In this document: positions 1 to 15,162 of the stretch, in pieces
How the letters are laid out: every line of letters begins with the position of its first letter
Numbering within the stretch: position 1 is the stretch's first letter
From: Daucus carota subsp. sativus
Taxonomy: Eukaryota; Streptophyta; Magnoliopsida; Apiales; Apiaceae
NCBI RefSeq assembly: GCF_001625215.2
Contig: NC_030386.2
Span: 35,901,296 to 35,965,295 of the forward strand
Length of the DNA stretch: 64,000 nt
Reading direction: 5' to 3'
Program-made: the position numbers and the translations under genes
Notes under the pieces: generated by a model
Told to the model about the DNA's origin: nothing
The model's database searches: none
The model's input: the letters and a program-made list of their open reading frames with translations, nothing else

Positions 1-1149
1 TTCCTAGCTTCAAAACAATAAGGGTTGAAGATAAATACAGAAGATTGGCGTTCTTCATCCACAACATGTAATATCAACCACCCTTTTGAACATCCAATAC
101 AATAAATATTTAAATCACCCCAGAAGTTGTTGAACTCATGGTGTAGTTTCTGACGAGCAAAGTTGAAAAAACAACATCCCCTGTTGTCTGTTGTTGACCA
201 GATCAGATATGGAGGCTGTGAAGAAGGATTAGAGATAAGACATAAATTCAAAACAGCTATTTTCCATGAACGACATACGTGTTTGAAGCGAATAATGTCA
301 AAACAAGTCATCCTCTTTATAACAGACTCCAAAATATCAGTATGAAGATTGGCCCAATCTGGTGAAGAAGCAGAAAGCTTCCTACGTTTGCTTGGAATAG
401 TGTAGAAGGGTTTCATGCTTGGGTTTATAATCCTATCAATATGCAACTGCACACCACGAAGGACTTCTAAAATAAACTCATTGGTTTGGCAGGGAACCTT
501 TGTTACTTGAAAGATATGTGAACCAAGTTTAGGCTCTGCTAATCCTACACTCAATTTGGAATTGTTTCCCTCCTCCGGTTTGGGGAGGGCAAGTACCAAA
601 AATCTGTGCAACTCGTCAGTCATTTGACCTATAAATTTAAAAAATATAATTAGAAACATAAAAATTTGTGAAACTTCAATTCAAGCAATCAGCAAAAATT
701 AGTCAAAAAAGTATGTCACACAAATCATAAATAATCACAACATCAGTGACATTCATATATCTACATGCCCCCTATTCATAAAAATTATATCTTTATCTTT
801 TATATCATCAAAATCAAACAAAACAGAACTTTATTCAACTTGGGGAGTTGAGAATCATAAAAATCAAAACTTTATCTTTACAATAAAAAGTAAAACTTTA
901 TCAAGTAACTAAAAATAAACATACAATTATAGAAATACCTAAAGAGAAAGCAGTGATTTGATTTAGGGCGTGGAGGGCCGATTGAAAAGGATCGAAAGCC
1001 ACGAGCTTTACAACTTTGCTAAACTCTTTGAGGTCGCTCACGCAGTTCCGAACAGCGTCAGTATTCTTTCCGATGTCTTCTGATTCATATTCATGGCAGA
1101 GAAACAGAGAATACCCTAAAGCCGCCTGGTAGAGCAGATACAACACCAT
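1..1149 (-). CDS. NOP56 N-terminal / F-box / DUF295 fusion protein, 3' end beyond window
   Basis: Two exons are seen: 1149-939 and 628 down to the window edge, joined by a phase-1 GT-AG intron (TTTAG/gtattt, ttatag/GTCAAATG). The first ~144 residues read as the NOP56/NOP5 N-terminal region (start MVLYLLYQAALGYSLFL, then IGKNTDAV, MTDELHRFL, GLAEPKLGSHI, NEFILEVLRGV). In the same open frame follow a basic PSKRRKL stretch (~149-155), an F-box (~161-200: DWANLHTDILESVIKRM, then FKHVCRSW) and the start of a DUF295-type beta-propeller region (PPYLIWSTTDNRG, GWLILHV, FIFNP). The NOP core and C-terminal domains of real NOP56 are absent. NOP56 belongs to box C/D snoRNPs and its N-terminal domain contacts fibrillarin; F-box proteins are SCF ubiquitin-ligase substrate receptors. 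A fused function is inference. The ATG at 1149 matches the NOP56 start; the frame is open upstream without an ATG. Expression is unknown, so a chimeric pseudogene is possible. Confidence 0.8.
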
Positions 1150-1592
1150 CTTAGCTGAGACTTGAGAGAGAACAACGGAAGAGAGAATCTCGCCGAGAAA
1201 CGACTGCACTTCTTTTTTATTATTACACTATAATTATAATCATATTATCTCCTCGATACCTAAATTTGATATAGGCCGGGGACGAACTACTCTCAAGTCT
1301 CAACCCATAGATCGATCAGTGTTTATCACTTTTTTCAGGAGGACGGGTTCTAGTTCTACTCGGATTTTAAAACAAAAAAATTGGATATTCAATTGAAATT
1401 GTAAAATACTATTTTTTGAAACATGTATTTAACTCAAATTTCTTATATTTTTTAATATTCAAAAAATGTAGAGTAAAAATATAATAAACAAATGAAATAC
1501 ATTAAAAAAAAAACCTCTCTCCCTGGCCAAGAATACTCTCTCAGCAATCTCTCTCTGTGCTTTGATCCAACTGTTAAAACAGAAGGTGGGTG
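1150..1592. promoter_or_regulatory. Short divergent intergenic region
   Basis: About 440 bp separates the start codons of the NOP56-F-box gene (minus) and the ARF gene (plus), so both 5' UTRs and promoters must lie here. The stretch is AT-rich with A and T runs. A CTCTCTCC-type pyrimidine tract lies just upstream of the ARF ATG (about 1514-1556). No clear TATA box was assigned. Confidence 0.4.
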
Positions 1593-4625
<3,033 letters not shown>

Positions 4626-5914
4626 TGGCTACATTTTATTTCTCGTCTGGCACCTCATCCATCTGATTGTCTGGGTTAGAACATCTTTATCATGTTTCTA
4701 TTACAATCAGTGACAAAAGAATTTACTCACTTTTCTGTCATCTTGTTCACAGGTTTTTCCAAACATAACTTTCTGACAAATGTCAAGGTGCAGCCTTTGA
4801 CAAATTTTGTGCTGGAGCTATAATGGATTTTAGATATGATCTGAAACTAACAAAAAATATAGCATGGTTGGTATACGATACGCCATTAGCTTCCCTGTAT
4901 ATGATTAGCCCCTGGATTGTACAAATGTTTGCCATCTCTCTTTCAAATATTGAATATCAATAGGATTAGCAAATGGCAATATATGCATTATTCAGCATCT
5001 CTTGATATTGGGATGAAGTAATCTGTCTTTCCCTTTGTTTTTGTGTAATTCGCTGTCTTGTGATTCCAGCAAAAATAATTTGTTGCCGAAGTTATAGGAC
5101 TCCAGTAATCTCAGAGAGAATTGCTAATAAAAAGCTACATTATTCAATTAATAAAAATCCTTGTACCCCTACTTCTAACTGTAAAACTTTTCAACAACAA
5201 TGCCAGATTTTGTTACAGGCGCGTCAATACTAAATGCCATTGATTTTGACACTATAAATCTAAGAAATGGTAGTTAATTAATATTTCAAATCTGTCTTCG
5301 GTCGTGGAGAATGAAATAATGAAATTAAAGGGAAATGATTGAGGAATAGAGGTACAAGAGGCAATTTGAGAAAAGCAAAAAAAAAATGCAGACTTTATTG
5401 ATGATTAATTTACAATTGAAATGAGCAGATGGAGATTGGACTGGAGAAAGAAGCAATCCTTATCAAAGTAAGAATTGACCTCTGGTTTAAATATATTATT
5501 AATTAAATGAAGCAGAAATTTTGAACATAGACATAAAATGTAATTCAACTTTGATTCAAATTTTCACTAGTTTTATACTTCTCAAACACAACATACATCC
5601 TCTCAAATAAAACAGAATACATAAATACCAAAAATATAATATATGAAAGATTAAAATAATAACATGCTGGATCCCCACATTTTTCTGCTTGTGCTCTAAT
5701 GAAATAACTGTCTCTATCATGGTACAAAGGGCCAAAACAAATGGTACATGCATATATAATGTACATACTAGACTAAAGGTTTGTCCTGTAAGAGTAGTTG
5801 GCCCAAGAACACTTGAATATTGGTAAATAATAAGATTGCCAGAAAACCTGCGACTCCATTAGTTGGAAGGAAAACATGGAGCAATTTTTTTTTTTTTGAA
5901 AAATAACTCACGAG
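4626..5914. other. Convergent intergenic region
   Basis: About 1.3 kb holds the 3' UTRs of the ARF gene (plus) and the PP4R2 gene (minus). It is AT-rich. No convincing gene, RNA gene or complete mobile element was found; small open frames near 5545-5766 lack coding similarity. Confidence 0.5.
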
Positions 5915-6828
5915 TCATGACTCGTCAGGAGGCCTAGAAACAGGTTCCACAGTTCTACCAACTAATGCTTCAAAGGCCGACATATCCAGCATCATATTAT
6001 TGCTTATTTCATTTTCAGAGGCCGTTATCTCTGACATTGCTGTCTCATCCCTGTCAACTACCATAGGCTCGACTCCATTTTGTTCCGTAGTTGTTTGTAG
6101 TTGTTGCGGCTCCTCCGTCCCCTTATCAGGTTCATTCACACTTTGTATCATAGGTGGAGGGTATGGATCAGTACTGATAGTCAATGTTGATGTCACAGAC
6201 AAATTCTGCACATAAAACAAAAATGAAGGCCATTTAGCACTAGATGGGTTTTATAAGTGCAAATCAACATGACTGGTCCATCATCTTAGCTGTACCTTCT
6301 ATGGCAACCTCATCTAACAATATAATAACTACCTAATTAGAAAACAACCTCAAAGTGCTTGAATGTGGGAAAAAGATCACATTTATATTTTCAGATCTCT
6401 GTTCACTTCTTACAAAACACTCATATTATCCTAACTGAGCTGGTATGAACCCCAAAACCCTAAACAAAGAGAACTTTAGCAATATATGTCTAAAATCAAA
6501 GTAGCAGGTCAGTCCACACTAAGTCTCTCTGCTAAATACAAAGAACCAACCAATTCATATCATATATATCAATAACCGTGATGACCAGTCCTCGACTAAA
6601 CGCCGCTCATTTGTACTAAATCTCCTCATTCCCCTTCTATTTATGAAATCCTCCCACAATATTAACAATTCTTTTACTCCCAAATTTACCATCCACACTT
6701 ACTAGACAGGGTTTCAGAAAAACGGGGAGGGGCCTCCGGAAAGCTTTGATGGCGGCAAATAAGCAGCAATGACCAATGGTGTTGTAGTGATTTGAACCCC
6801 AACACAAAAAACTGACCCCCCCCCCCCC

Positions 6829-6862
<34 letters not shown>

Positions 6863-9800
6863 TATATACATAAGGCTGGTGTATTTACTAGATATGGGGT
6901 TCTTCTAAAACCTTGTTTAGTATGTGGATGGTAAATATGGGAATTGGGGTATAAGAATTATGAACATTGCACGTTGGGGGGCGGGGGCGGGGGTGGGGGG
7001 TTGGTCAGCTGCAGTTAATTGATGACTTGCCATCACAATTATCAATAAACCTTAAAAACCTCAACTCAATTTTTTTATATATGTATGAAATGAATTGGTT
7101 GGTTCTTTGTGTTTAACAGAGAGATAGAGAGATATAGAGGGAATAGACCTACCATACATCAAAGAATATATTATAAGTAGGGTAAAATTAAAGTGTGAGG
7201 CCTAGACCTACTAAATATCACTTATTTAAATCATAGTTGCCCATATATGGATTCCTCCCTTTATATTTGTTCTTTTTATATACTTAATCATCTACCCTAA
7301 GACAGTCATTTACTCGGGGTCATTTTGTGTAATCCCAACTATACAGTCATCACGATTACTATACAATATCAATATACTGCACTATATAATTAGGAATTAT
7401 ATAGACTATATCATGTCAGACAAAGGTCCACAAGTAAGCTCATATATAGACTATGTATCATGTCAGAGAACGGTCCACGAGTAAGCTCATATATTAGCCA
7501 AGTAGACCCACCATATGCAGATTACATTTGAACATTGATTTTGGGGAAGAACATGGCAATGACAAATTCACACTACACTCACAAGCAACATTACATTTGT
7601 GTGGCTTAGTGCCATGACTAGCATTCCTGATAGAGTCAAGAAAGTGACAGGGGTATGCCAGATCTAAATCTTAGTACATAAACTTTTAACAATAATATGA
7701 AATACTATGTTATAATTAAGAATATATCCCAAGCAATTGTTAATAGCTAAGTTAAAATGTTTGCATAACAATAACAAGTGAGAGGTCCATGCAAAATAAA
7801 TCACCTACTTGATATTTTAGGTTTTAATTCTACCTTTTCTAGTGCAAAAGCAAGCCTTGAAAGATTTGGATAGATGCTTCTTGCAGCCAATAATATCTGT
7901 CATGAATTAAATAATTAAGTCAAAACAAAAAGTGCACATCTAAAAAGGAAACACAAATATTGAATTCCAAGTGCTACTTTCCTTTTATCTATAAAGCGTA
8001 TAACCATGCTTGTTTAAATTCCAAGAAACATGAACTTGGAAAAAAATAGTGAAACCTCACATACAAGTAAAACCAAAAGTACCTCGGAAAGCCTTTGAAG
8101 GGTAAAAGGTGGACCGTCAACAAAACTATGAAGATCTGCAATAAATAAAAAAAATGAATACAGTGCATATAAAAGCAAAATGAATTCTGTGCACATAACC
8201 AAAATGAAACTTCACTTGATCAGCATAAACCGAAACAGAAGAGGGATACCCGTAATAGTAGTTACTACTACATAGTACGATAAGTCAATAACTAGAAGTT
8301 CTGGTCAGTGATAGTCAATTAGTAACATCTGGAATGAGATTGCAGAAAAGGCATCTCTCTTTTAGAGACTAGCACCAGACACTCTCTATGACTACCTGCC
8401 AAAGCTAAGGTTGCTCTTACTCCTCTGAACTATTCTGAGTATTCTCCCAATTATCTTTCTATATTTCCACCACAATTCTCCACTTCAATTCTACAGTTCC
8501 TGATATCCTTTCTTCACTAATCTTTCCTAGCTAATATCTTTTGTACATGAAATAGCTAAATACTTTTAAATAGTTAATGACAGTATAAACAGTATATCAG
8601 AAAGAATCAAAGGCCACAATGTCACCGGACACTACTTGTTTAGATATACCATAATCAGTTTAAATAACCAGAGAAGGTAAAATAAGTGGAAGTACCATTA
8701 TCCAACCTTTTGACCAACTCCACATAAGTCTCTCCTAACGACGAAATTTGTTGCTCACTTGTCATTTTTGCCTCTGGATACTCCGAGAGAACCTAAATTT
8801 AAGTTGATACGCATTAGGAACAAATACAAGGTCCAATCTCCATGTCAAAATAAGGACACAATATGCTTTAGCAAACAATAATCATGTGCTTATATTTACA
8901 CACACGCTTGAAACCATATTTAGTACTACAATAAAATGCCTGACTGAAATGCTTCTGTTTACCTGCTTCAGATATAAGGAAAGCATGCTCTTCAATTCAT
9001 CCCAATCATGCCTGAGTGGTATAATACAAAACTTGAATTAATCAAATCATCATGCAAACAACTCTATGTATGGTCATAACTCATAAGATTATTGTAGAAC
9101 TTTACAGACTGTAATCTCCATATATAAATGCATTATAGGTTACAAGGTAAGCTGGATCATAAAGATACACATGTATGAGCATCAAGTCAAACGATGTTTT
9201 AACTTTTAATGAGAATGTGCAAAATGTATGAAATTTGGTGCCAGCACAACCGGGGAATCCAAACTTGAAATTTTAAAATTTTATATTGCACGCGGCTGCC
9301 AACCAGTAACAAAAGATGGGCTGGTGAGATTGGGAACATCAGCAAATATAACATGTAAACTTTTTAATGTAACGGACAAGACTAACTCTCATCTCTTCTT
9401 TGACTGTGCGTGTCTATGCTAGGAACAATAATCATGCATGCCCAGTTACAATTATAAAACTCTCTTCCCCACATAATTGATCACCGCAGTTTCTTTCCTG
9501 TGAAAATATTTTTGGCCTGCCCAAAAAGCTCAATCTTACGTCCATCGTATATAATACTATCATATTTGGCAGAAAAGAAATATACAGCATTATGATATTA
9601 CAACCGCAGAGCAGATTGTTTGGCTCATTAAAAGAAGGATCCTTCCGAAGCAGCTACTGCTACCAACGATAACTATTCAAGTTTGAAAGTGAAATTGTGA
9701 TTGTTCCAATCCATAAGTTTCTGTAATTTGGTTTTTATTTACTTAATTTAATATGCACCCCTTCCCTCCCCTACCCCAAAACATATACCAGCATGTAGCC

Positions 9801-10915
9801 AGGCTGTGGATTTTGTGCACTCTAGGGGGGCACAGAGTTGCAAAAGTACGAAACTGAGATCACTATGGTCGCCAATGTTTTTATGCTATTATGTAATGAG
9901 GGTAAATCAGGCCCTTTTAAGTATTTAAGTAGTCTCTTGAAGTCCAACTCCACCAAACTACAGAAAAACAATAGTTTGAAATCTGAAATTTGTGCAGGTA
10001 ACACCAGACCAAACATGAGATTTTTCGGATTTACACCATGCCGGATTATATCTAATAAATGTTAAATGAACTTTTATATGGCTAGTAATCCACATTAACC
10101 TGAATATCAATGCCTATAAAGCATATACTGGTATCATATATTACAATACTATACAGACAACAAGGATACAATAAACGAAGTCATTATATAAAGTTCTAAC
10201 CATACCAAAACTTGCCAGTAGCTGCTATAACTTCCAGCATGCTTTTCGCTTCTTCTTCAGCTATCTTATGCTTGAATTCCATTTCCCTGAAATTTCCAAG
10301 CGTGAAAAAGAATTAATACGAAACTAACCATGCCATTATGCCAATGTAATCTGCTTGAAGTAAACTTTTAAAAACAATAATTGACTAAAAATAAAATGTT
10401 AAGAATTACGAAAATTATGCCAAATAACTGATTAGTACACAGTCATTTTATTTCACCGACAAGCATATTTTCAGCTGAATATTACATCAATTATAAACTA
10501 CAAAACTGTATTTAATACGTTGACATCCAATACCAAATTGAAAAAAATGTTACCAGTCAAAAATACTGTTGCCTAGTTACAAACTAAATACCATAGATGC
10601 TTTAAAACTCTATCAAATATTAACACTTATCAAAATCTACTGTAATCCTTATTTCAACAGTTTAAAGGGCCTATACGTAATTACAAAACCTTCAACCATC
10701 ACATAATCCCGAATATAAATACTTAGCAATAGAACAGTTACATCACATTTTCTAATATATTCAAATACAACACTAAAACTTAAAAAAATGTACCTATCGT
10801 TCGGGGGACTAGAAACTGTATTGTCGTGGTTCTGGTCCACAACATCGGAAGTAATGACCGACGGAAGCTCTACATTTTCAGTCAATGCTGAATTTTCTAC
10901 TGGTGTCTCCATCAT
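5915..10915 (-). CDS. PP4R2L: Protein phosphatase 4 regulatory subunit 2
   Basis: Seven coding exons on the minus strand: 10915-10794, 10286-10206, 9011-8963, 8792-8696, 8135-8083, 7896-7834, 6205-5915. All junctions keep phase, giving 251 residues. The product is the plant PP4R2 family, a regulatory subunit of the PP4 phosphatase linked to DNA repair and chromatin. The family core is clear: AKSMLEVIAATGKFW, HDWDELKSMLSLYLKQ, VLSEYPEAKMTSEQQ, ETYVELVKRLDN, SFVDGPPFTLQRLSE, RSIYPNLSRLAFALEK and STLTISTDPYP. An acidic, low-complexity C-terminus ends with an MLDMSAFEALVG motif. A likely acceptor (gcaag/GCTTATGATGG) lies just before tandem ATGs at 10915/10912, so the in-frame ATG at 10930 is probably intronic and a 5' UTR exon ends at 11210. 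The last intron carries a fold-back repeat. Confidence 0.92.
6509..7150. repeat. Fold-back inverted repeat in PP4R2 last intron
   Basis: Imperfect inverted arms lie at about 6509-6720 and 6893-7150. Examples are ACAAAGAACCAACCAATTCA (from 6537) against TGAATTGGTTGGTTCTTTGT (about 7090-7109), and TTTACCATCCACA on the left against TGTGGATGGTAAA on the right. The outer ends read GGTC and GACC. The centre holds a poly-C run. This looks like a MITE or fold-back element, but no certain target duplication was found. Confidence 0.65.
6816..6860 (+). repeat. Poly-C tract of about 45 nt
   Basis: A run of C interrupted by one T lies at the loop of the fold-back element. The minus-strand glycine-rich open frame over it is a by-product of the run. 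Run length is probably unreliable in sequencing. Confidence 0.85.
7401..7494 (+). repeat. Two-copy direct repeat of about 47 bp
   Basis: Two adjacent copies share ATCATGTCAGA, GGTCCAC and GAGTAAGCTCATAT or AAGTAAGCTCATAT within the last intron of the PP4R2 gene. Copies differ at a few positions. Confidence 0.75.
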
Positions 10916-11749
10916 AAGCCTTGCATTCATAAAAAATTATAAATACATCAATCAAATCGAAAACACGAGAGATACATGTCGTAATTCAATATTAACTTAT
11001 TATATAACATACACTATGAAATTAAATTATCACTAAATACACTGAGCTCAGCCTAGATTTAATTAACTCTCGGGAGTTAAAAAAACATACATGAAATCAT
11101 AACCCTAGGTTTTTAGTTCAGTAGAAATTAATTATAATGATAAAGCAGACTTTTAATTTGATAAATATAAGCAAATTTGTTATAAGAAAAAAGAGGTGAG
11201 AGAGTTTACCAGAGAGATTGTAGCAGTGAAGTTGAAGAGAAGAGTGTGAAACCGAGCTGGTACCAGCTCCGAGAGTCTTGTTACAGGTTGATGTTTGCTC
11301 TACGACGTCGTTGCATTCGTTGGCGGCCCCCGCTGTAATTGTCCAATAAGTTTCTAATCTTGTGATATAAAAAGGGTTAAAAACTTTTGTTCTCGTAGAA
11401 ATCGAGCTGCATATATTGCAGCTTTAAGAGTTTTTATTTTTATAAAATCAAAATTTTAAAAAACTAACAATAATATGAATCGAAAATAGTAATTAATCGG
11501 GTAAACTATCAATTCATAATTTATCATAAATATATTGAAGGTTTTTTAAATAAATCAGAGACTTTTAATCAAAACGTAATATTATCGTTGAACTTGTAGA
11601 ATATTTTTCAAAATTAATCAAGAATTTTTCAATAAAAAAACACTAATATTAACACATTATTTTGTTTCAACTAATAATCTATTAATTATAACTAACATTT
11701 AAAATTGGAATCGTTTCTAATCTATCGATTATCGATGATATCAGTCTAA

Positions 11750-12278
11750 GAGTGGTGTATTGAAATGAGATTTCATAGCATTTTTTTTTCATTCATGAGA
11801 TCCGAGGGTATTCGATTGGGATTGTTTGAAATCCATTAAAAGCTTGAGGTGTTCGATTGGGATTTTAAATTATGCTACAAAAATTTGTGGTATTCAACTG
11901 GGATTGTTTAAAATCCATTAAAATCTGATGATATTCAATTGAGATTGTTTAAAAACTATTAAAATCTAATGGTATTCAAATGTTGATGGATTTTTTTGAT
12001 TTCATAAAATGATGGATTTTATGGCATTCTTTAGTGTATCTTAAGTTTTTTGAAATCCCACCAAAATCTTTGGGATTTTGAAATATTGTGCTTAAATCCT
12101 ATCAACTCTGCGACATTCTATTAAAAATCCACACAAAATCAAAATCACATACAATTCATTAAAATGCATAAACTAAAAACAATTCATTCTATTAAAAATC
12201 TACACAAAATCAAAATCACATGCAATTCATTAAAATTAGACTAAAACAATCCATTAAAATTTTAATCGAATACACCCG
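11750..12278. mobile_element. Possible PIF/Harbinger-type MITE
   Basis: The ends are loosely inverted (GTGGTGTATTGAAAT on the left, ATCGAATACACCCG on the right) and are flanked by TAA on both sides (11747-11749, 12279-12281). Internally, ATTCGATTGGGATT-like units recur on the left and their complement on the right. Superfamily assignment rests on the 3-bp TAA duplication only. Confidence 0.5.
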
Positions 12279-12650
12279 TAAGGTTTTCGGGAATGCTCGG
12301 GACGAAAGAAAAGGAAACACCTGCATACAAAGCTGATGTTATTGGTGGCCCATTAACTTCTTCTTCTTGTTTTTTTTTTTAATATAATCCACCGCTAAAA
12401 CGTTAAAAAATTATATTAGAGATAATTCGGGAATACAATACACTTTGTTTTTTTTTTTTTTGTCTTGTCATAAAAACGGTTGTATTAAACCAAATCGAAA
12501 GTTACAAATCCGGATGGATAGAGTTTCCTATGTTTTAATTTTGTTAGTCGTGCAATATTTTAGGATTTCGGATTATAACAGGTCCAAAATAAGATAAATT
12601 TTGTTCAGACACAAAAGCCCACAACATGAAAGGGTATCTCTGTCAATTGA

Positions 12651-12736
12651 AATCACAACGGGTCTGTAATCTGTATCGTGAGTATTAGGCCCAAAATCAA
12701 CTAGCCGTTGTAAACCCTAATCAAGTGACTATAAAA
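12651..12736 (+). promoter_or_regulatory. CDC20 promoter: MSA-like, site II, telo-box and TATA elements
   Basis: Read directly: an AACGG core at 12657-12661; GGCCCA (site II type) at 12688-12693; the complement of TACAACGGCTA at 12702-12712, which matches the mitosis-specific activator consensus at 10 of 11 positions; AAACCCTAA (telo-box) at 12712-12720; and TATAAAA at 12730-12736. MSA elements are bound by MYB3R factors and drive G2/M expression, which fits CDC20. Actual use of the sites is inference. Confidence 0.6.
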
Positions 12737-12984
12737 ATCTCTAATCTCCTTTCTCATAATCACAATTGCGCCTCAAAATTCAACAAGCGATCATTAATCA
12801 ATCTTAATATTGTCGAGCCTCCTTAATCTTACCAGCTCCTCGTCTTAATCTCCTTAATTTTGTTTCGTCTTTGTTTTGATTACATCTGCTTTGTGCTAAT
12901 ATTTGTTTTGCAGGATCTTTAATTTCGTTGTTGTGTGTGATTTTTTTTTTATATTTGTATCTATTACTTGTTGTTGCTAACCCT

Positions 12985-14891
12985 ATGGATGCAGAATCAG
13001 TACATTCCTCTTCTTCCAGCAAGGCTCATTCTCGATGCCCTCTCCAAGAACAGTTTCTTCAACGGCGAAATTCTCGAGAAAATGTATGTGCAATTCCTGT
13101 CTGTATCAATTTCAATCCGTGTATTTGAATTTTTATTTGTGTTTTATTAGAGTTTTGATGCTCAATTTGTCGGGGATTGCGATTTTTCGGCTTTTTTTTG
13201 TTGATGATTAGGATAAAGTCTTAGATTTTTGTAGAATGTTTGTTTATATGCACTTGTGGATGATTATTCTGATGGTTCTGTAATTGGTTGAGATTTGCAG
13301 TTGGATAGGTTTATACCGAATAGGTCGGCTATGGATTTCGATTATGCACATTATATGCTGACAGAGGCAAGGAAAGGTAAGGAAAATCCAGCTGTGAGTT
13401 CGCCATCTAGAGAAGCTTATAGGAAGCAGCTAGCGGAGACTTTCAACATGAATAGGACACGGATTTTGGCTTTTAAAAACAAGCCTCCAACACCAGTGGA
13501 GACTGTTCTAAGTGACTGCTCCTCAGCAGCCGTTCACCAACCTAAGCCCAAGACCCGTCGTTACATTCCACAGGTGGTGATTTAGTTTGATTGACTTGAG
13601 ATTTCGTTTTTATATTATGTTTTGTGTATGTGCCTTATGTTGATTTTTGTGTGTTGACGTTCTGGTTGGTGTTTTGGTTGGTAATGCAGACGTCGGAGAG
13701 GACATTGGATGCTCCGGATCTTGTGGATGATTACTACTTGAACTTATTAGACTGGGGAAGTAGCAATGTTCTCGCAATTGCTCTTGGAAACACAGTGTAT
13801 CTGTGGGATGCTTCTAATGGTGCTACATCTGAATTAGTGACACTTGACGAGGAACTTGGTCCAGTGACAAGTGTTAAATGGGCTCCAGATGGGCGCCACA
13901 TTGCTGTTGGTATGAACAACTCTGAGGTTCAGCTTTGGGATTCAACTGCCAATCGACAGGTTAGTCAGTTTCTTTTGGTATTTTTGGATCAATCTTGGAA
14001 GTGATATTATAACGAAGTACATAGTCTAATAGTTTATTTGTATATGGGATCAATCTGCAGCTAAGGACATTGAGAGGATGCCACAGTTCCCGAGTAGGAG
14101 CACTTGATTGGAACAATCAAATACTAACTACCGGAGGAATGGATGGTCAGATTGTTAACAACGATGTAAGAGTTAGAGATCATATTGTTGAGACCTATAG
14201 AGGACACCATCAAGAGGTCTGTGGACTAAAATGGTCAGCCTCTGGCCAGCAGTTAGCCAGTGGAGGCAATGATAATCTCCTCCACATATGGGATAGATCC
14301 ACCGCGTCTTCAAATTCTCCAACACAGTGGCTTCACCGGCTCGAAGATCATACAGCTGCTGTGAAAGCTCTAGCTTGGTGTCCGTTTCAGGCAAATATGC
14401 TTGCATCTGGAGGAGGTGGTGGTGATAGGTGCATCAGATTTTGGAACACCCACACTGGTGCTTGCTTGAATACAGTTGACACAGGCTCACAGGTCTGTTC
14501 ACTTCTGTGGAATAAGAATGAGCGTGAGCTGCTTAGTTCTCATGGTTTTACCCAGAATCAGCTTACTCTTTGGAAGTACCCATCAATGGTCAAAATTGCA
14601 GAACTTACTGGCCATACATCCAGAGTACTCTTCATGTCTCAGGTACATATCAAACTACTATATTTAATATTGTTTTACGATGACAGAAATGTAATATTCT
14701 ATCTATTCTTAGCTTCTTATTTTGACTTCAATGGTTTGTCTTTTTTGCAGAGCCCAGATGGATGTACTGTTGCATCTGCAGCAGGAGATGAAACTCTCAG
14801 GTTTTGGAATGTTTTTGGAACTCCTGAAGTGGCAAAACCTGCACCTAAAGCAGCCCCAGAGCCATTCGCTCACCTGACTCGCATCCGGTGA
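12985..14891 (+). CDS. CDC20: CDC20, WD40 activator of the anaphase-promoting complex
   Basis: Five exons: 12985-13083, 13301-13573, 13690-13959, 14061-14642, 14751-14891, all phase-0 GT-AG junctions, giving 454 residues, the usual size of plant CDC20. It recruits substrates to APC/C at mitosis. It shows a C-box (DRFIPNRS, residues 35-42), a KEN motif (60-62), the [13 protein letters not shown] linker, [20 protein letters not shown], then a seven-bladed WD40 propeller ([58 protein letters not shown]) and a C-terminal Ile-Arg tail (RIR) that docks on APC/C. Nothing looks broken. A copy of the tail and 3' UTR recurs at about 16079-16200. Confidence 0.95.
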
Positions 14892-15162
14892 AATTGGTTC
14901 AATTTGTATTTTCTTGCATACAGAACAGTGCTGTTTATGATCAAACACTTGTATAGTTTTATGGAGACACTTGTATAGTTGTATGGAGACGTAGACGTAC
15001 ACCCATTGTGACGATGATTGTAACAAAAATTTTATTTTCCTTTATGAGAAAGTTAACACTTTGAACTAAAAAATTATGGCTTTTCCTTTTTTACATAGTT
15101 CTAAAAGTGAATCTGGCAGACAATTGACAATTTACCTATCTGGAAAAACACAACCGGTGTTT

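Larger units (their letters stand above)
10916..12984. other. Divergent PP4R2-CDC20 upstream region
   Basis: This stretch holds the PP4R2 5' UTR intron (donor CTCTG/gtaaac at 11210/11209) and 5' UTR exon, an AT-rich segment, a likely Harbinger-type MITE (11750-12278), and the CDC20 promoter and 5' UTR (12600-12984). A TTTTGCAG acceptor at about 12906-12913 suggests a 5' UTR intron in CDC20. Confidence 0.5.

Noticed and set aside
1150..1209. Upstream extension of the NOP56-F-box frame to 1209
   Set aside because: The frame begins with GTG there; the first ATG (1149) aligns with the normal NOP56 start.
6686..6871. Glycine-rich open frame on the minus strand
   Set aside because: It is simply the translation of the poly-C run and its flanks inside an intron.
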